A stretch of 64,000 nucleotides of DNA, taken from NCBI RefSeq assembly GCF_022206305.1, contig NZ_JAKOIW010000022.1, positions 17,608 to 81,607 on the forward strand, in the 5' to 3' direction. The notes beneath the pieces were generated by a model. The model was not told the DNA's origin and did not search any database. It saw only the letters and a list, made by a program, of their open reading frames with translations. The position numbers and the translations under genes are program-made. This document shows, piece by piece, positions 41,488 to 50,942 of the stretch (its first letter is position 1; every line of letters begins with the position of its first letter). Source of the DNA: Gordonia sp. 'Campus' (GTDB lineage Bacteria > Actinomycetota > Actinomycetes > Mycobacteriales > Mycobacteriaceae).

Positions 41488-42155
41488 CAGTGGGTCCAGA
41501 ACTCGGCCACCGAGAGCCCGACCTCCTGCAGCAGGGTGCGGACCAGCGGCAGGCCGATGCCGATCACCGAGGACGGATCGCCTTCGATGCGCTCGACCAG
41601 CCAGCCGCCGAGGCCGTCGAGGGTGAAGGCGCCCGCGACCTGCAACGGCTCACCGCTCGCGACGTAGCGTGCGACCACGTCGTCGTCGGCGTCGGCGAAA
41701 TGGATGGTCGTCGAACCGGTCCCGCCTGCGGTGGCGGGACGGTCGAGCCGGATCAGGTGGTGGCCGGTCAGCAACCGGGCGCTGCGGCCCCGCATCTGTG
41801 TCCATTGGTCAGCCGCCCGTTCGGGGGTGTGCGGTTTGCCGAGAAGGCGGTCGTCGAGGTGGAGCATCGAGTCACAACCGATGATGACCACGGCTCGACC
41901 GCCCGTGGCCGCGTCGGCGATCTCGGGTAGTGCTGCGACCGCTTCGGCCTTGGCCCGGGCCAGCTCGGCCACGACGACCTCCGGCGGGGTCGAGGCGGGT
42001 AGCCGATCCAGAAGCGCGTCCTCGTCGACCTCGGAGACCCGAACGACGGGTTCCACCCCGGCGGAGCGCAGGATTCGCAGACGCGCGGGGGAGGCGGAGC
42101 CGAGCACGAAGATCGGGCCGGTGGGTTCCGGCCCGATCCCGGGAGTGGTCGCCAC
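41487..42155 (-). CDS. maf: Maf-like nucleotide pyrophosphatase
   Basis: A 222-residue Maf family protein, a house-cleaning pyrophosphatase that removes non-canonical nucleotides (dTTP/UTP and modified bases) and affects septation when overproduced. Motifs: LGSASPARLRILRSAG, VIIGCDSMLHLDDRLLGKPHTPERA, and the end GLGGWLVERIEGDPSSVIGIGLPLVRTLL. GTG start at 42155. It is two bases after the accE5 stop, in the accD5-accE5-maf operon conserved in mycobacteria. Confidence 0.92.
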   Translation of the reverse strand: MATTPGIGPEPTGPIFVLGSASPARLRILRSAGVEPVVRVSEVDEDALLDRLPASTPPEVVVAELARAKAEAVAALPEIADAATGGRAVVIIGCDSMLHLDDRLLGKPHTPERAADQWTQMRGRSARLLTGHHLIRLDRPATAGGTGSTTIHFADADDDVVARYVASGEPLQVAGAFTLDGLGGWLVERIEGDPSSVIGIGLPLVRTLLQEVGLSVAEFWTH

Positions 42156-42157
42156 CG

Positions 42158-42430
42158 TCAGTAGCGCAGGTTGGTGAAGCTACCCGGCCCGCCCCATTGC
42201 GGACGCAACCGGTCGATCGGCCGACCCCAGTCGTTGCGCGTCGTCGGCTCGGCGTCGCCGCCGCCCGACCCCGCGCCGGCGAGGACACTCACCAGCACGG
42301 CGATGTCCTCGTCGGTGGGATTGCCGTTGACGACCTTGAGGAACGGACGCTCCGAGGTGGTGGATTCTTCGCTCACGGCGTTCTCGCCTCCGGGGTTCTC
42401 GGTGTCGCTGTTCACGCTGCCGACTGTCAC
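42158..42430 (-). CDS. accE5: Acyl-CoA carboxylase epsilon subunit (AccE5)
   Basis: A 90-residue epsilon subunit that stabilises AccA3-AccD5 propionyl-CoA carboxylase. The first 25 residues are low-complexity; the conserved part is [25 protein letters not shown] and the C-terminal [20 protein letters not shown]. The GTG start at 42430 overlaps the accD5 stop by four bases. Such subunits are restricted to actinobacteria. Confidence 0.92.
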   Translation of the reverse strand: MTVGSVNSDTENPGGENAVSEESTTSERPFLKVVNGNPTDEDIAVLVSVLAGAGSGGGDAEPTTRNDWGRPIDRLRPQWGGPGSFTNLRY

Positions 42431-44055
42431 AGGGGGATGTTCCCGTGCTTCTTCGGCGGCAGATTGACCATCTTGCGCTCCAGCAGCTTCAGCGCGGTGG
42501 CGATCTGTCCGCGGGTGTGGCTCGGCGGGATGACCGCGTCGACGTATCCGCGTGCGGCGGCCACGTACGGGTTGACGAGGGTGTCCTCGTACTCCTCCTG
42601 CAGCTGCAGGCGCAGGGCGTCGACGTCCTCACCCTTGGCGGCGGCGTCCTTGAGCTGGCTGCGGTAGACGAACCCGACCGCGCCCGAGGCGCCCATGACC
42701 GCGATCTGGGCGGTCGGCCACGCCAGGTTCACGTCGGCACCCATGTGCTTGGAACCCATGACGTCGTAGGCGCCGCCGTAGGCCTTGCGGGTGATGACGG
42801 TGATCTTGCCGACCGTCGCCTCGCCGTAGGCGTAGAGCAGCTTGGCGCCGCGGCGGATGATGCCGCGGTACTCCTGGTCGGTGCCGGGCAGGAAGCCGGG
42901 GACGTCGACCAGGGTGACGATCGGGATGTTGAAGGCGTCGCAGGTGCGGACGAACCGCGCGGCCTTCTCCGAGGCGTCGATGTCGAGGCAGCCCGCGAAC
43001 TGGGTGGGCTGGTTGGCGACGATGCCGACGCTACGGCCGTCCACGCGTCCGTAGCCGATGATGATGTTGGTCGCGTACTCGGCCTGGACCTCGAGGAACT
43101 CGTCGTCGTCGAGGATGCGGCGGATCACCTCGTGCATGTCGTACGGCTGGTTCGGCGAATCCGGGATCAGCGTGTCGAGCTCGAGGTCTTCTTCGGTGAG
43201 GGTGTCCTCGATGGAACCGGCGGCCGGCTGCGCGACCGGCAGACGCGGCGCGTCGGCGCGGTTGTTGCTCGGCAGGTAGCTGAGCAGCTCCTTGACGTAC
43301 TCGAGGGCATCCTCCTCGTCGGAGGCGACGTAGTGCGCGGTCCCCGACTTCGACATGTGCGTGTGCGCACCGCCGAGCTCCTCCATCGTCACCTCTTCAC
43401 CGGTGACCGTCTTGATGACGTCGGGACCGGTGATGAACATCTGGCTGGTCTGGTCGACCATGACCACGAAGTCGGTGAGCGCGGGGGAGTACACGTGACC
43501 GCCGGCCGCGGCGCCCATGATCAGCGAGATCTGCGGGATGACGCCGGAGGCGCGCACGTTGCGGTGGAAGATCTCGCCGTACAGACCCAGGGAGACCACG
43601 CCCTCCTGGATTCGGGCGCCTGCGCCGTCGTTGATGCCGATCAGCGGGCGGCCGGTCTTGATCGCGAGATCCATGACCTTGACGATCTTCTCGCCGTAGA
43701 CCTCGCCGAGGCTGCCGCCGAAGACGGTGGAATCCTGCGAGAAGACGCAGACCTCACGGCCGTCGATCGTGCCGTAACCCGAGACGACGCCGTCGCCGAG
43801 CGGGCGGCGCTCGGCGAGACCGAAGTTGGTGCTGCGGTGCCGGGCGAGAGCGTCGAGTTCGACGAACGAGCCCTCGTCCAGAAGATGGGTGATCCGCTCG
43901 CGGGCGGTCAGCTTGCCCTTCGCATGCGTCTTCTCGACGGCGGCCTCACCCACCGGGTGCTTCGTCTCCTCGAGACGATTACGCAGATCGGCGAGCTTTC
44001 CCGCCGTGGTGTGGATGTCGGGGGCGGCGGCGTCGTCGCGTGAAGCAGTGGTCAT
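42427..44055 (-). CDS. accD5: Propionyl/acyl-CoA carboxylase beta subunit (AccD5)
   Basis: A 542-residue carboxyltransferase, moving CO2 from biotin on AccA3 to propionyl-CoA or acetyl-CoA to supply methylmalonyl- and malonyl-CoA. It shows [75 protein letters not shown] and [21 protein letters not shown]. Oxyanion glycines and both crotonase-like halves are present. First of accD5-accE5-maf; birA is divergent with 158 bases between. Confidence 0.95.
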   Translation of the reverse strand: MTTASRDDAAAPDIHTTAGKLADLRNRLEETKHPVGEAAVEKTHAKGKLTARERITHLLDEGSFVELDALARHRSTNFGLAERRPLGDGVVSGYGTIDGREVCVFSQDSTVFGGSLGEVYGEKIVKVMDLAIKTGRPLIGINDGAGARIQEGVVSLGLYGEIFHRNVRASGVIPQISLIMGAAAGGHVYSPALTDFVVMVDQTSQMFITGPDVIKTVTGEEVTMEELGGAHTHMSKSGTAHYVASDEEDALEYVKELLSYLPSNNRADAPRLPVAQPAAGSIEDTLTEEDLELDTLIPDSPNQPYDMHEVIRRILDDDEFLEVQAEYATNIIIGYGRVDGRSVGIVANQPTQFAGCLDIDASEKAARFVRTCDAFNIPIVTLVDVPGFLPGTDQEYRGIIRRGAKLLYAYGEATVGKITVITRKAYGGAYDVMGSKHMGADVNLAWPTAQIAVMGASGAVGFVYRSQLKDAAAKGEDVDALRLQLQEEYEDTLVNPYVAAARGYVDAVIPPSHTRGQIATALKLLERKMVNLPPKKHGNIPL

Positions 44056-44213
44056 GACTGACGATGCTAACTACCCGGGTGTGAGCCACGTCAACCGGAT
44101 CAACGTGAGATATCCCTCAGGTTTCCGAGCGATCGGTCGGTGCGCCGACCGCGGCTCGTCGAAACACGCGGTACCCGACCGTTCCACCGAGCCGGACAGT
44201 AGGTTCGTTGTCC

Positions 44214-45005
44214 ATGAGCCTCGACGCCGATCTGCTCCGCACCCGACTCGCCGACACCCGGTGGCACCGGATCGAGGTGGTCGACGCCACCGGCTCCACC
44301 AATGCCGACCTGGTGTCCCGTGCCGCCGACGCAGCCGTCGCGGGAACCGTCCGCATCACCACCGACCAGACGGCGGGACGCGGACGCCACGCGCGGACAT
44401 GGACGGCGCCCGCGGGCACCCAGCTCGCCATGTCGGCGGCGATCGACGTCGGCGAGCACACCGAGGATCTCGGGTGGTTGTCCTTGCTGGCCGGCCTCGC
44501 CGCGGTCCGGGGCGTCGACGAGGCGATCGGGCTGCATCCGACCCTCAAATGGCCCAACGACGTCCTCGTCGACGGCAAGAAGGTCGCCGGGATCCTGTCG
44601 GAGTACACACGCAGCGACCACACCTCCGCCGGACCCGGCGGGATCGCCGTCATCGGCACCGGCCTCAACACGACGATGACCCAGGAACAGCTGCCGGTGC
44701 CCACGGCGACGTCTCTGCGGATCGTCGCCGGGCGGGAGGTGCCGCTCACCGACCTCGCGGCGTCCTACCTACGGGCACTCTCGGAACTGCTCGACCTCTG
44801 GCCCCACGACCTGGACGGTCTCGCCGCGCGTTATCGGGAGGACAGCGACACCATCGGACGGCGTGTGCGCCTCGTGCTGCCGGGCGACAAGGAGCTCGTG
44901 GGCACGGCCACCGGGGTCGACCGGTCCGGCCGCATCATCGTCGACGCGGACGGGCGTCAGGTGGTCGCCGCCGCGGGTGACGTGACGCATCTGCGGCCGG
45001 AGTGA
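44214..45005 (+). CDS. birA: Biotin-[acetyl-CoA-carboxylase] ligase
   Basis: A 263-residue class I biotin protein ligase: it activates biotin with ATP and attaches it to AccA3 and pyruvate carboxylase. Biotin-loop GRGRHARTW, LKWPNDVLVDGKKVAGIL with the catalytic lysine, and the C-terminal SH3-like domain. It has no N-terminal DNA-binding domain, so it is not the E. coli-type repressor. I choose ATG 44214 rather than TTG 44208. Located next to accD5 as in M. tuberculosis (Rv3279c). Its stop is immediately followed by the stop of the convergent membrane protein gene. Confidence 0.93.
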   Translation: MSLDADLLRTRLADTRWHRIEVVDATGSTNADLVSRAADAAVAGTVRITTDQTAGRGRHARTWTAPAGTQLAMSAAIDVGEHTEDLGWLSLLAGLAAVRGVDEAIGLHPTLKWPNDVLVDGKKVAGILSEYTRSDHTSAGPGGIAVIGTGLNTTMTQEQLPVPTATSLRIVAGREVPLTDLAASYLRALSELLDLWPHDLDGLAARYREDSDTIGRRVRLVLPGDKELVGTATGVDRSGRIIVDADGRQVVAAAGDVTHLRPE

Positions 45006-45632
45006 CTAATGCTGCAGGCTCTTCGACCCCATCGCGGGGATGATCGTCAACGGAGGCAGGCCGATGACGAGGTGCAGGATCGCGGTCTCGATGCCGACGG
45101 AGATCTGCTGATAGGTGAGGATCGGGATCAGCACCGCCGCCACCAGCAACAACCCCACGATCCACCGGTAGAACTGGTTGGGTGCCGGCGTGATCAGCTG
45201 CAGCACGTACCAGAGCGCGCCGGCCGCCAGCGCGCACAGGAACCCGACGACGCCGAACCAGATCTCGCTGGCCGCGACCGGGTTCCACACGCCGAACTTG
45301 CCCGATTCGTTCACCTTCTCGACGAACGCCGCGATGATCCAGGCGACCAGCCAGGCGGCGAGCCCGGCGACGACACCGGTCATCACGACGCCGCCCGCGA
45401 AGGTGACGGGGTTGACGTCGGGACCGCGCCGGGGCTTCGACGCCTGCCGGCCCTGGTCGTAACCGCCCTGGTCGTAGCCGCCCTGCCCGTGGACGCCCTG
45501 CCCCGCGTACGGGTCTGCCGCGTAGGGATCCCTGGCATAGGGGTCGTTCTGGCTGCTGTAGGCGCGTGACTCGGGGGTGTAACCGGACTCGTAGCGTGCG
45601 GTCCGCGGGTCGCGGGGATCCTGGTAGCTCAT
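45006..45632 (-). CDS. Four-helix membrane protein with Tyr/Gly/Gln-rich N-terminus
   Basis: I do not know its function. The 208 residues begin with a disordered cytoplasmic tail of repeated DPYA and QGGYDQG units (about 25-62), then four predicted membrane helices (about 75-99, 115-140, 148-172, 183-200). Similar small integral membrane proteins with tyrosine- and glycine-rich tails are common near birA in Mycobacteriales. It converges with birA without a gap. Start ATG 45632. Confidence 0.7.
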   Translation of the reverse strand: MSYQDPRDPRTARYESGYTPESRAYSSQNDPYARDPYAADPYAGQGVHGQGGYDQGGYDQGRQASKPRRGPDVNPVTFAGGVVMTGVVAGLAAWLVAWIIAAFVEKVNESGKFGVWNPVAASEIWFGVVGFLCALAAGALWYVLQLITPAPNQFYRWIVGLLLVAAVLIPILTYQQISVGIETAILHLVIGLPPLTIIPAMGSKSLQH

Positions 45633-45829
45633 GGCGTTCTCCTCGCCGACCGGTCAGCGGATCTGCTGGTCGGATCTGATGTGGGGCCCTGGCGTGCTCA
45701 CTCGCAAGGACGGCGGTCGGTCCTGTGGTTGGCAGTCTACTCAGGGGCGCGACGCGATCCGAGGGTCTCGGTGCGGCGCGTTCACGCGGGTCGGCCCGGC
45801 TCCGGCCGCCGCAGATTATGCTGGGCCGC

Positions 45830-46390
45830 ATGGCCTACCCGCGGGAGAATCTGGCACAGGGCGAACGTGTGGTGCTCCATCGCCATCCCCACTGGAAGTG
45901 TCTGCTCGGGCCGTTCCTGCTGTTCGGCATCGTCACCGCCGCCGCGGGTGTGCTGGCCGGGGTCATCTCGTCGTCCTCGCTCGACTCCACGCCGCGGACC
46001 GTTCTCCTCGTCGCGGTCGGCGTGGTGTGGGCCATCGGCTTCTGCTGGTACTTTCTCCGGCCGTTGATGGCGTGGAAGACAACCCATTTCGTGCTCACCG
46101 ACCGCAGGGTCATGTTCCGCAACGGCATTCTCACGCGCTCGGGTATCGACATCCCGATCCGCCGGATCAACACCGTCGAGTTCCGGCACGGCCCCATCGA
46201 CCGGATGCTGCGGACCGGAACCCTGGTGATCGAGTCCGCCTCCGACGAGCCGCTGTCCTTCGACGACATCCCACAAGTGGAGAAGGTGCACGCAATGCTC
46301 TACCACGAGGTCCTCGACATCCACGGGGACGAGGACGTTGACCAGGACCGTCACCGGGAGGTTCCCTTCGATCACCGCGAGGGCCGATGA
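45830..46390 (+). CDS. PH (YdbT/YdbS-like) domain membrane protein, Rv3278c-like
   Basis: A 186-residue protein with two adjacent membrane helices (LLGPFLLFGIVTAAAGVLAGV and TVLLVAVGVVWAIGFCWYFL) followed by a bacterial PH domain (TTHFVLTDRRVMFRNGILTRSGIDIPIRRINTVEF, RTGTLVIESA). I use ATG 45830 (MAYPRENLAQGE) because the M. tuberculosis homologue starts the same way; ATG 45818 is four codons earlier. It overlaps the response-regulator gene by four bases, which puts it in one operon with a two-component system. Confidence 0.85.
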   Translation: MAYPRENLAQGERVVLHRHPHWKCLLGPFLLFGIVTAAAGVLAGVISSSSLDSTPRTVLLVAVGVVWAIGFCWYFLRPLMAWKTTHFVLTDRRVMFRNGILTRSGIDIPIRRINTVEFRHGPIDRMLRTGTLVIESASDEPLSFDDIPQVEKVHAMLYHEVLDIHGDEDVDQDRHREVPFDHREGR

Positions 46391-47061
46391 CCACGGTCCT
46401 GCTCGCCGAGGACGACGCCGCGATCGCCGAGCCGCTGGCGCGGGCCCTGTCACGCGAGGGGTATGGCTGCGAGGTCGTCACCACCGGCGCCGACGCCCTC
46501 GAGAAGGCGTTGGACAGCAGATATGAGCTGCTCATCCTCGACCTGGGCCTCCCGGTTCTCGACGGGTTGGAGGTGTGCCGCCGGGTCCGTGCCCAGCGTC
46601 CGGCACTCGCGGTCCTGATGCTCACGGCGCGTACCGACGAGGTGGACTTCGTCGTCGGGCTCGATGCCGGAGCCGACGACTACGTCGGCAAGCCGTTCCG
46701 CCTGGCCGAGTTGCTGGCCCGCGTGCGGGCGCTGCTCCGCCGCCGCCAACCCGGCGACGTCGTGCTCGAAGGCGGCTCGCTGCGTCTGGACGCGCGGGCG
46801 CGCCGGGTGCTCGTCGACGGCACCGACATCACCCTCGCGAACCGGGAGTTCGACCTCCTGCGCTTCCTCATGGAGCGGGCCGGCGAGGTCGTCTCCCGCG
46901 AGGAGATCCTGACCGAGGTCTGGGGATCGGCCGACCTGCGGTCGTCGAAGACCCTCGACATGCACATCTCGTGGCTGCGTCGCAAGATCGGCGACGACCG
47001 CCACGACCGGCCCCGGCACATCGTCACCGTGCGGGGTGTCGGCTTCCGGTTCGATCCCTAG
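46387..47061 (+). CDS. OmpR/PhoB-family response regulator
   Basis: A 224-residue response regulator. Receiver: acidic pocket E8-D9-D10, phospho-acceptor D52 (LLILDLGLP), switch T in LMLTARTDEVDF and lysine in VGKPFRLAE. The C-terminal winged-helix domain has ANREFDLLRFLMERAGEVVSREEILTEVW and IVTVRGVGFRF. The start overlaps the PH-protein stop (ATGA); the kinase follows by five bases. I cannot assign a signal or regulon. Confidence 0.92.
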   Translation: MTTVLLAEDDAAIAEPLARALSREGYGCEVVTTGADALEKALDSRYELLILDLGLPVLDGLEVCRRVRAQRPALAVLMLTARTDEVDFVVGLDAGADDYVGKPFRLAELLARVRALLRRRQPGDVVLEGGSLRLDARARRVLVDGTDITLANREFDLLRFLMERAGEVVSREEILTEVWGSADLRSSKTLDMHISWLRRKIGDDRHDRPRHIVTVRGVGFRFDP

Positions 47062-47066
47062 CGGCG

Positions 47067-48509
47067 ATGCGCCGTCGCCTGCTGACCACGATGACCGCCG
47101 TCCTGCTGGCCGTCGGCGGTCTCCTCGGTATCCCGCTCAGCGTCGTCGCCTGGTGGTGGGTAGCCGACAACGCCCACCAGGACCTCGACACCCGGCTCAA
47201 GGTGATCGCCGACCAGCTCATCCGCCAGGAAGGCGACGACGGCCGGATGCCGCCGGATGCCCTCGATCGCGAGGCATTCGAGTTGTTGCTGCCACCCAAC
47301 GGTCGCCTCACCGTCTCCTTTCCCGACCTCAGCGGCACCCAACAGCGCACCGTCGTCGGGGCCGAGATCGGCGGACCGCAGTTCTCCGAGTCGATCGCGC
47401 TGGGCGCCGCCGGTTCGCTGACACTGTCCATCCCGAGCGACGAGGTGCGCAACGACCAGTTCACCGCCGCGTCGATCGTCGCCACGATCGTCGTCGCCTC
47501 GATCCTCGGCGGGACACTGGTGGCCGCGGTGACCGCCGGCCGTATCGTCGATCCGCTGACCGACCTCGCCGACCGGGCCGCGACCATGGGCCGCGGCGAC
47601 TTCCGCACGAAGTGGAAGATGTACGGCATCGCCGAGCTCGACCGGGTTTCGCGGGCTCTCGCGGACGCGAACACCGAACTCGCGCTGCGCCTCGAGCGTG
47701 AGCGCGAGGTCGCCGGCGACGCGTCGCACCAGCTCCGGAGCCGCCTCACCGCCATTCATCTACGGCTCGAGGAGCTGGCCCTGCACGACGATCCCGCCGT
47801 CGTCACCGAGGCCGAGGCCGCACTCGATCAGGTCGAGCGCCTGTCGACCGAACTCGACGAACTCGTCGCCGCCTCACGCGCCGACGAGCCGGCACCGGAG
47901 TTCATCGACGTGACGGAGATGCTCACCACGCTGGTCGGCGACTTCCGGCATGCGTTCGAGGCCCGGGGTCGCGAGCTGGTCGTCACCTTCGACGGTGCAC
48001 CGCACGCGCTGACGTCCAAACCGGGGCGGTTGCGCGAAGCGGTCAGCGTGCTGGTCGACAACGCCCTGCAGCACGGACGCGGGACCTGCCGCATCCACGT
48101 GGGCACACTGCCCGCGGGCGACCTCGTGCGGATCACCGTCGCCGACGAGGGTGAAGGTGTCGCCGACGAGATCGCCGCGCACATCTTCCGTCGCGGATTC
48201 TCGGCCGGGCGTCGGCCCGGTGCCGGTCGCAGCGGCGTCGGTCTGTCCCTGGCGCGGGCGCTGATCGAATCCGACGGCGGCCGGCTCGAACTCACCGACC
48301 GTCGCCCGCCGGTCTTCGCGATCGTCGTGCCCGCCCGCCTCGTCAACGGTCGTGCCCTCCTGGGCAGCGACGGCGGTGACACGGAACTCGTCGACGACAT
48401 CGGGGACGGCAGGATCGGGGACGGCAGGATCGGGGACGGCAGGGCCGGGGATGACAGGGGCGAATCGGGCAGTGCCGACGTCAGGCGTGGCCGAGTTCCT
48501 CATCGTTGA
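47067..48509 (+). CDS. Sensor histidine kinase, partner of the upstream response regulator
   Basis: A 480-residue membrane kinase from ATG 47067. Helix 1 (about 8-31), an extracytoplasmic sensor of about 100 residues, helix 2 (about 134-157), HAMP, then the H-box GDASHQLRSRLTAI with H221. The usual threonine-proline after the histidine (HQLRTPLT) is replaced by serine-arginine. ATPase boxes: VDNALQHG, VADEGEGV, RSGVGLSLA. The C-terminus carries repeated IGDGR units from a 15-base tandem repeat. Its last 29 bases overlap the convergent gtrA-like gene. Confidence 0.9.
   Translation: MRRRLLTTMTAVLLAVGGLLGIPLSVVAWWWVADNAHQDLDTRLKVIADQLIRQEGDDGRMPPDALDREAFELLLPPNGRLTVSFPDLSGTQQRTVVGAEIGGPQFSESIALGAAGSLTLSIPSDEVRNDQFTAASIVATIVVASILGGTLVAAVTAGRIVDPLTDLADRAATMGRGDFRTKWKMYGIAELDRVSRALADANTELALRLEREREVAGDASHQLRSRLTAIHLRLEELALHDDPAVVTEAEAALDQVERLSTELDELVAASRADEPAPEFIDVTEMLTTLVGDFRHAFEARGRELVVTFDGAPHALTSKPGRLREAVSVLVDNALQHGRGTCRIHVGTLPAGDLVRITVADEGEGVADEIAAHIFRRGFSAGRRPGAGRSGVGLSLARALIESDGGRLELTDRRPPVFAIVVPARLVNGRALLGSDGGDTELVDDIGDGRIGDGRIGDGRAGDDRGESGSADVRRGRVPHR
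48399..48458. repeat. Four 15-base tandem repeats at the kinase C-terminus
   Basis: ATCGGGGACGGCAGG occurs three times exactly (48399-48443), followed by a fourth degenerate copy to 48458, encoding IGDGR-IGDGR-IGDGR-AGDDR. The number of copies is likely to vary between strains. Confidence 0.85.
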
Positions 48510-49077
48510 GTTCGAGGAGCGAGGGATGGAGGTCGGTCGAACCGGCGTCGCCGCCGCGCAACTGCTCTTCGGGGAACGCGAACTTGCGCAGGGCCCAGAA
48601 CCGGAAGGCCATCTGCAGCAGGTTGCCGATGATGAAACCGAGCACGAAGTCGATGATCACGACCTCGGAGACGGTCAGGTTCGAGCGCATGTCGAAGACG
48701 TTGTTGGCGACGAACAGCGGGGCGGCCTGGAGGATGACCCCGATCCCACTGATCCCGAAGAACAGCATCGCCTCGTGATGGCGTTCGCGTCCGCCGCGGT
48801 TCTTGAAGGCCCACTCGCGGTTGAGGATGTAGCTCAGGATCGTGGCCAGCACACCGGAGATGATCTTGGCGATCACCGGCTTCGGCTCCAGGACCGTGAG
48901 GCTCAGGCTGTAGAAGATCGCGAGGTCGAAGACGAACGTGGTGCCGCCGACCATCGCGAATTTGATGAGTTCGTGGTGCCGCATGACGAGCCGACGGACC
49001 GGCGCGGGGAGGCGGGCGATCATCTCGTCGATCAATGGCACAAGATCCGAGTGTACGAAACCCTCCGGCGAACGCAC
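48481..49077 (-). CDS. GtrA-like membrane protein (Rv3277-like)
   Basis: A protein of up to 198 residues with four membrane helices of the GtrA family (KFAMVGGTTFVFDLAIFY, KIISGVLATILSYILNREWAFKN, FFGISGIGVILQAAPLFV, IIDFVLGFIIGNLLQMAFRFWALRKFAF). GtrA proteins help flip polyprenyl-linked sugars across the membrane; the M. tuberculosis homologue is in the same place. The start is uncertain: GTG 49077 is used, with later GTG/ATG codons possible. It is divergent from purK by 42 bases and overlaps the 3' end of the kinase gene. Confidence 0.82.
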   Translation of the reverse strand: MRSPEGFVHSDLVPLIDEMIARLPAPVRRLVMRHHELIKFAMVGGTTFVFDLAIFYSLSLTVLEPKPVIAKIISGVLATILSYILNREWAFKNRGGRERHHEAMLFFGISGIGVILQAAPLFVANNVFDMRSNLTVSEVVIIDFVLGFIIGNLLQMAFRFWALRKFAFPEEQLRGGDAGSTDLHPSLLELNDEELGHA

Positions 49078-49119
49078 TTCCCGGGCGGGACGTGCGAATG
49101 ACTCGGGGCACGTGCCACG

Positions 49120-50421
49120 ATGGTGCGCGTGAATCCACGCGAGCAGGTCGGCGGCGCCGTGTCGCCGACGTCACAGGTGCCGCCGGTACCCGAGACGGGA
49201 CGCGCGGGCAGCCGGTCGTCGGGCATGCCGACGGTCACCATGATCGGTGGCGGCCAGCTTGCGCGGATGACCCATCAGGCATCGATCGCCCTCGGCCAGT
49301 GCCTGCGGGTCCTGGCCTCCTCGGAGTCCGATCCCGCCGCACAGGTCAGCGCCGACGCGGTGCTCGGTTCGCACGACGACCTCGACGACCTGCGTCGCGC
49401 CGCGGCCGGCTCCGTCGCCGTGACCTTCGATCACGAGGGTGTGCCGCTGCATCACCTGCAGGCGCTCGAGGCCGAGGGTGTCTCTGTCCTCCCGCCCTCG
49501 AAGGCCCTGCACTTCGCCCAGGACAAGCTCGCGATGCGGCAGCGCCTGGCCGAGCTGGGTCTCCCGGTGCCCGATTTCGCCGACCTGTCGGGGGATCGCG
49601 TCGCGGCGCGCTCGCGTCTGGTCGAGTTCGGTGAGGCCAACGGCTGGGACGTCGTCATCAAGGCCGTCCGCGGCGGATACGACGGCCGTGGGGTGTGGCT
49701 GGTCGACGGCGCCGACGACGCACTCGCGGTCTTCGACGCCTATCCCGATGACGCGCCCGCCCTGCTCGCCGAGCAGAAGGTGCCGATGCGCCGCGAGCTC
49801 TCGGCGATGATCGCGCGGTCGCCGTTCGGTCAGGGCGGGGCGTGGCCGGTGGTCGAGACCATCCAGCGCAACGGGCAGTGCGCCGTCGTCCTGGCGCCTG
49901 CGCCCGGGCTGGACACCGAGGTCGCGCAGCAGGCCCAGCAGATGGCGTTGCGGCTGGCCGACGAGCTCGGGGTGGTCGGGGTGATGGCCATGGAGTTGTT
50001 CGAGACCGTCGACGGCGAACTCGTCGTCAACGAACTCGCGATGCGCCCGCACAACAGTGGGCACTGGACCATGGACGGAGCGGTGACCTCGCAGTTCGAG
50101 CAACACCTGCGCGCGGTCCTCGACTACCCGCTGGGCAGCACCGCCGCCAGCGCACCGCTCACGGTGATGGCCAACATCCTCGGCGCCGAGCAGGCGCCGG
50201 AGATGTCGATGGACGAGCGGCTGCACCACCTCATGGCGCGGATGCCGGAGGCGAAGGTGCACCTGTACGGCAAGGGTGAACGGCCCGATCGCAAGATCGG
50301 ACACGTGAACATCGTCAGCCGTGAAGGGGATTCGCCCGAGTCGGTGCGCGAACGTGCCGAGCGCGCGGCCCAGTGGATGTCGCAGGCGACGTGGACCGAC
50401 GGATGGGATGAACATTCATGA
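49120..50421 (+). CDS. purK: N5-carboxyaminoimidazole ribonucleotide synthase
   Basis: The ATP-grasp enzyme that carboxylates AIR to N5-CAIR with bicarbonate in purine synthesis. Motifs: [80 protein letters not shown]. As drawn it has 433 residues with a 35-residue N-terminal extension before MPTVTMIGG (ATG 49225); no ribosome site clearly decides between the ATG 49120, GTG 49126 and ATG 49225 starts. It overlaps purE by four bases, so the two pathway steps are coupled. Confidence 0.95.
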   Translation: MVRVNPREQVGGAVSPTSQVPPVPETGRAGSRSSGMPTVTMIGGGQLARMTHQASIALGQCLRVLASSESDPAAQVSADAVLGSHDDLDDLRRAAAGSVAVTFDHEGVPLHHLQALEAEGVSVLPPSKALHFAQDKLAMRQRLAELGLPVPDFADLSGDRVAARSRLVEFGEANGWDVVIKAVRGGYDGRGVWLVDGADDALAVFDAYPDDAPALLAEQKVPMRRELSAMIARSPFGQGGAWPVVETIQRNGQCAVVLAPAPGLDTEVAQQAQQMALRLADELGVVGVMAMELFETVDGELVVNELAMRPHNSGHWTMDGAVTSQFEQHLRAVLDYPLGSTAASAPLTVMANILGAEQAPEMSMDERLHHLMARMPEAKVHLYGKGERPDRKIGHVNIVSREGDSPESVRERAERAAQWMSQATWTDGWDEHS

Positions 50422-50930
50422 GTGAGATGCACGGCCCGCGTGTGGGTTTGATCATGGGCAGTGATTCGGACTGGCCGACGATGAAGGCCGCCGCGGAGGC
50501 GCTCGCCGAGTTCGACGTGCCGTTCCAGGTCGGAGTGGTGTCGGCGCACCGCACACCGCAACGCATGCTCGACTATGCCGCCGGCGCCGCCGGTCACGGC
50601 ATCGAGGTGATCATCGCGGGAGCCGGTGGGGCCGCGCATCTTCCGGGGATGGTCGCCTCGGCCACGCCACTGCCCGTCATCGGCGTGCCGGTTCCGTTGC
50701 GCCACCTCGACGGTCTCGACTCACTGCTCTCGATCGTGCAGATGCCCGCAGGCGTTCCGGTCGCGACCGTCTCCGTCGGCGGGGCCCGCAACGCGGGTCT
50801 GCTCGCGGTGCGGATCCTCGCGTCGTCGGATGCCACCCTGCGGGACCGCATGGTCGAGTTCCAGAAGGGTCTCGAGCAGATGGTGCTCGACAAGGACACC
50901 GCGCTCCAGCAGGAGCTGTTGGGCGAGTAG
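50418..50930 (+). CDS. purE: N5-carboxyaminoimidazole ribonucleotide mutase
   Basis: A 170-residue class I PurE that converts N5-CAIR to CAIR. Signature sequences: [50 protein letters not shown] with the conserved Ser/Asp/His catalytic region, and [20 protein letters not shown]. Overlaps the purK stop (ATGA). The convergent hydrolase gene ends 12 bases downstream. Confidence 0.96.
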   Translation: MSEMHGPRVGLIMGSDSDWPTMKAAAEALAEFDVPFQVGVVSAHRTPQRMLDYAAGAAGHGIEVIIAGAGGAAHLPGMVASATPLPVIGVPVPLRHLDGLDSLLSIVQMPAGVPVATVSVGGARNAGLLAVRILASSDATLRDRMVEFQKGLEQMVLDKDTALQQELLGE

Positions 50931-50942
50931 GTCTCTGGCGGG

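Noticed and set aside
42445..44043. 532-residue open frame opposite accD5
   Set aside because: It mirrors accD5; composition reflects third-position GC bias rather than coding.
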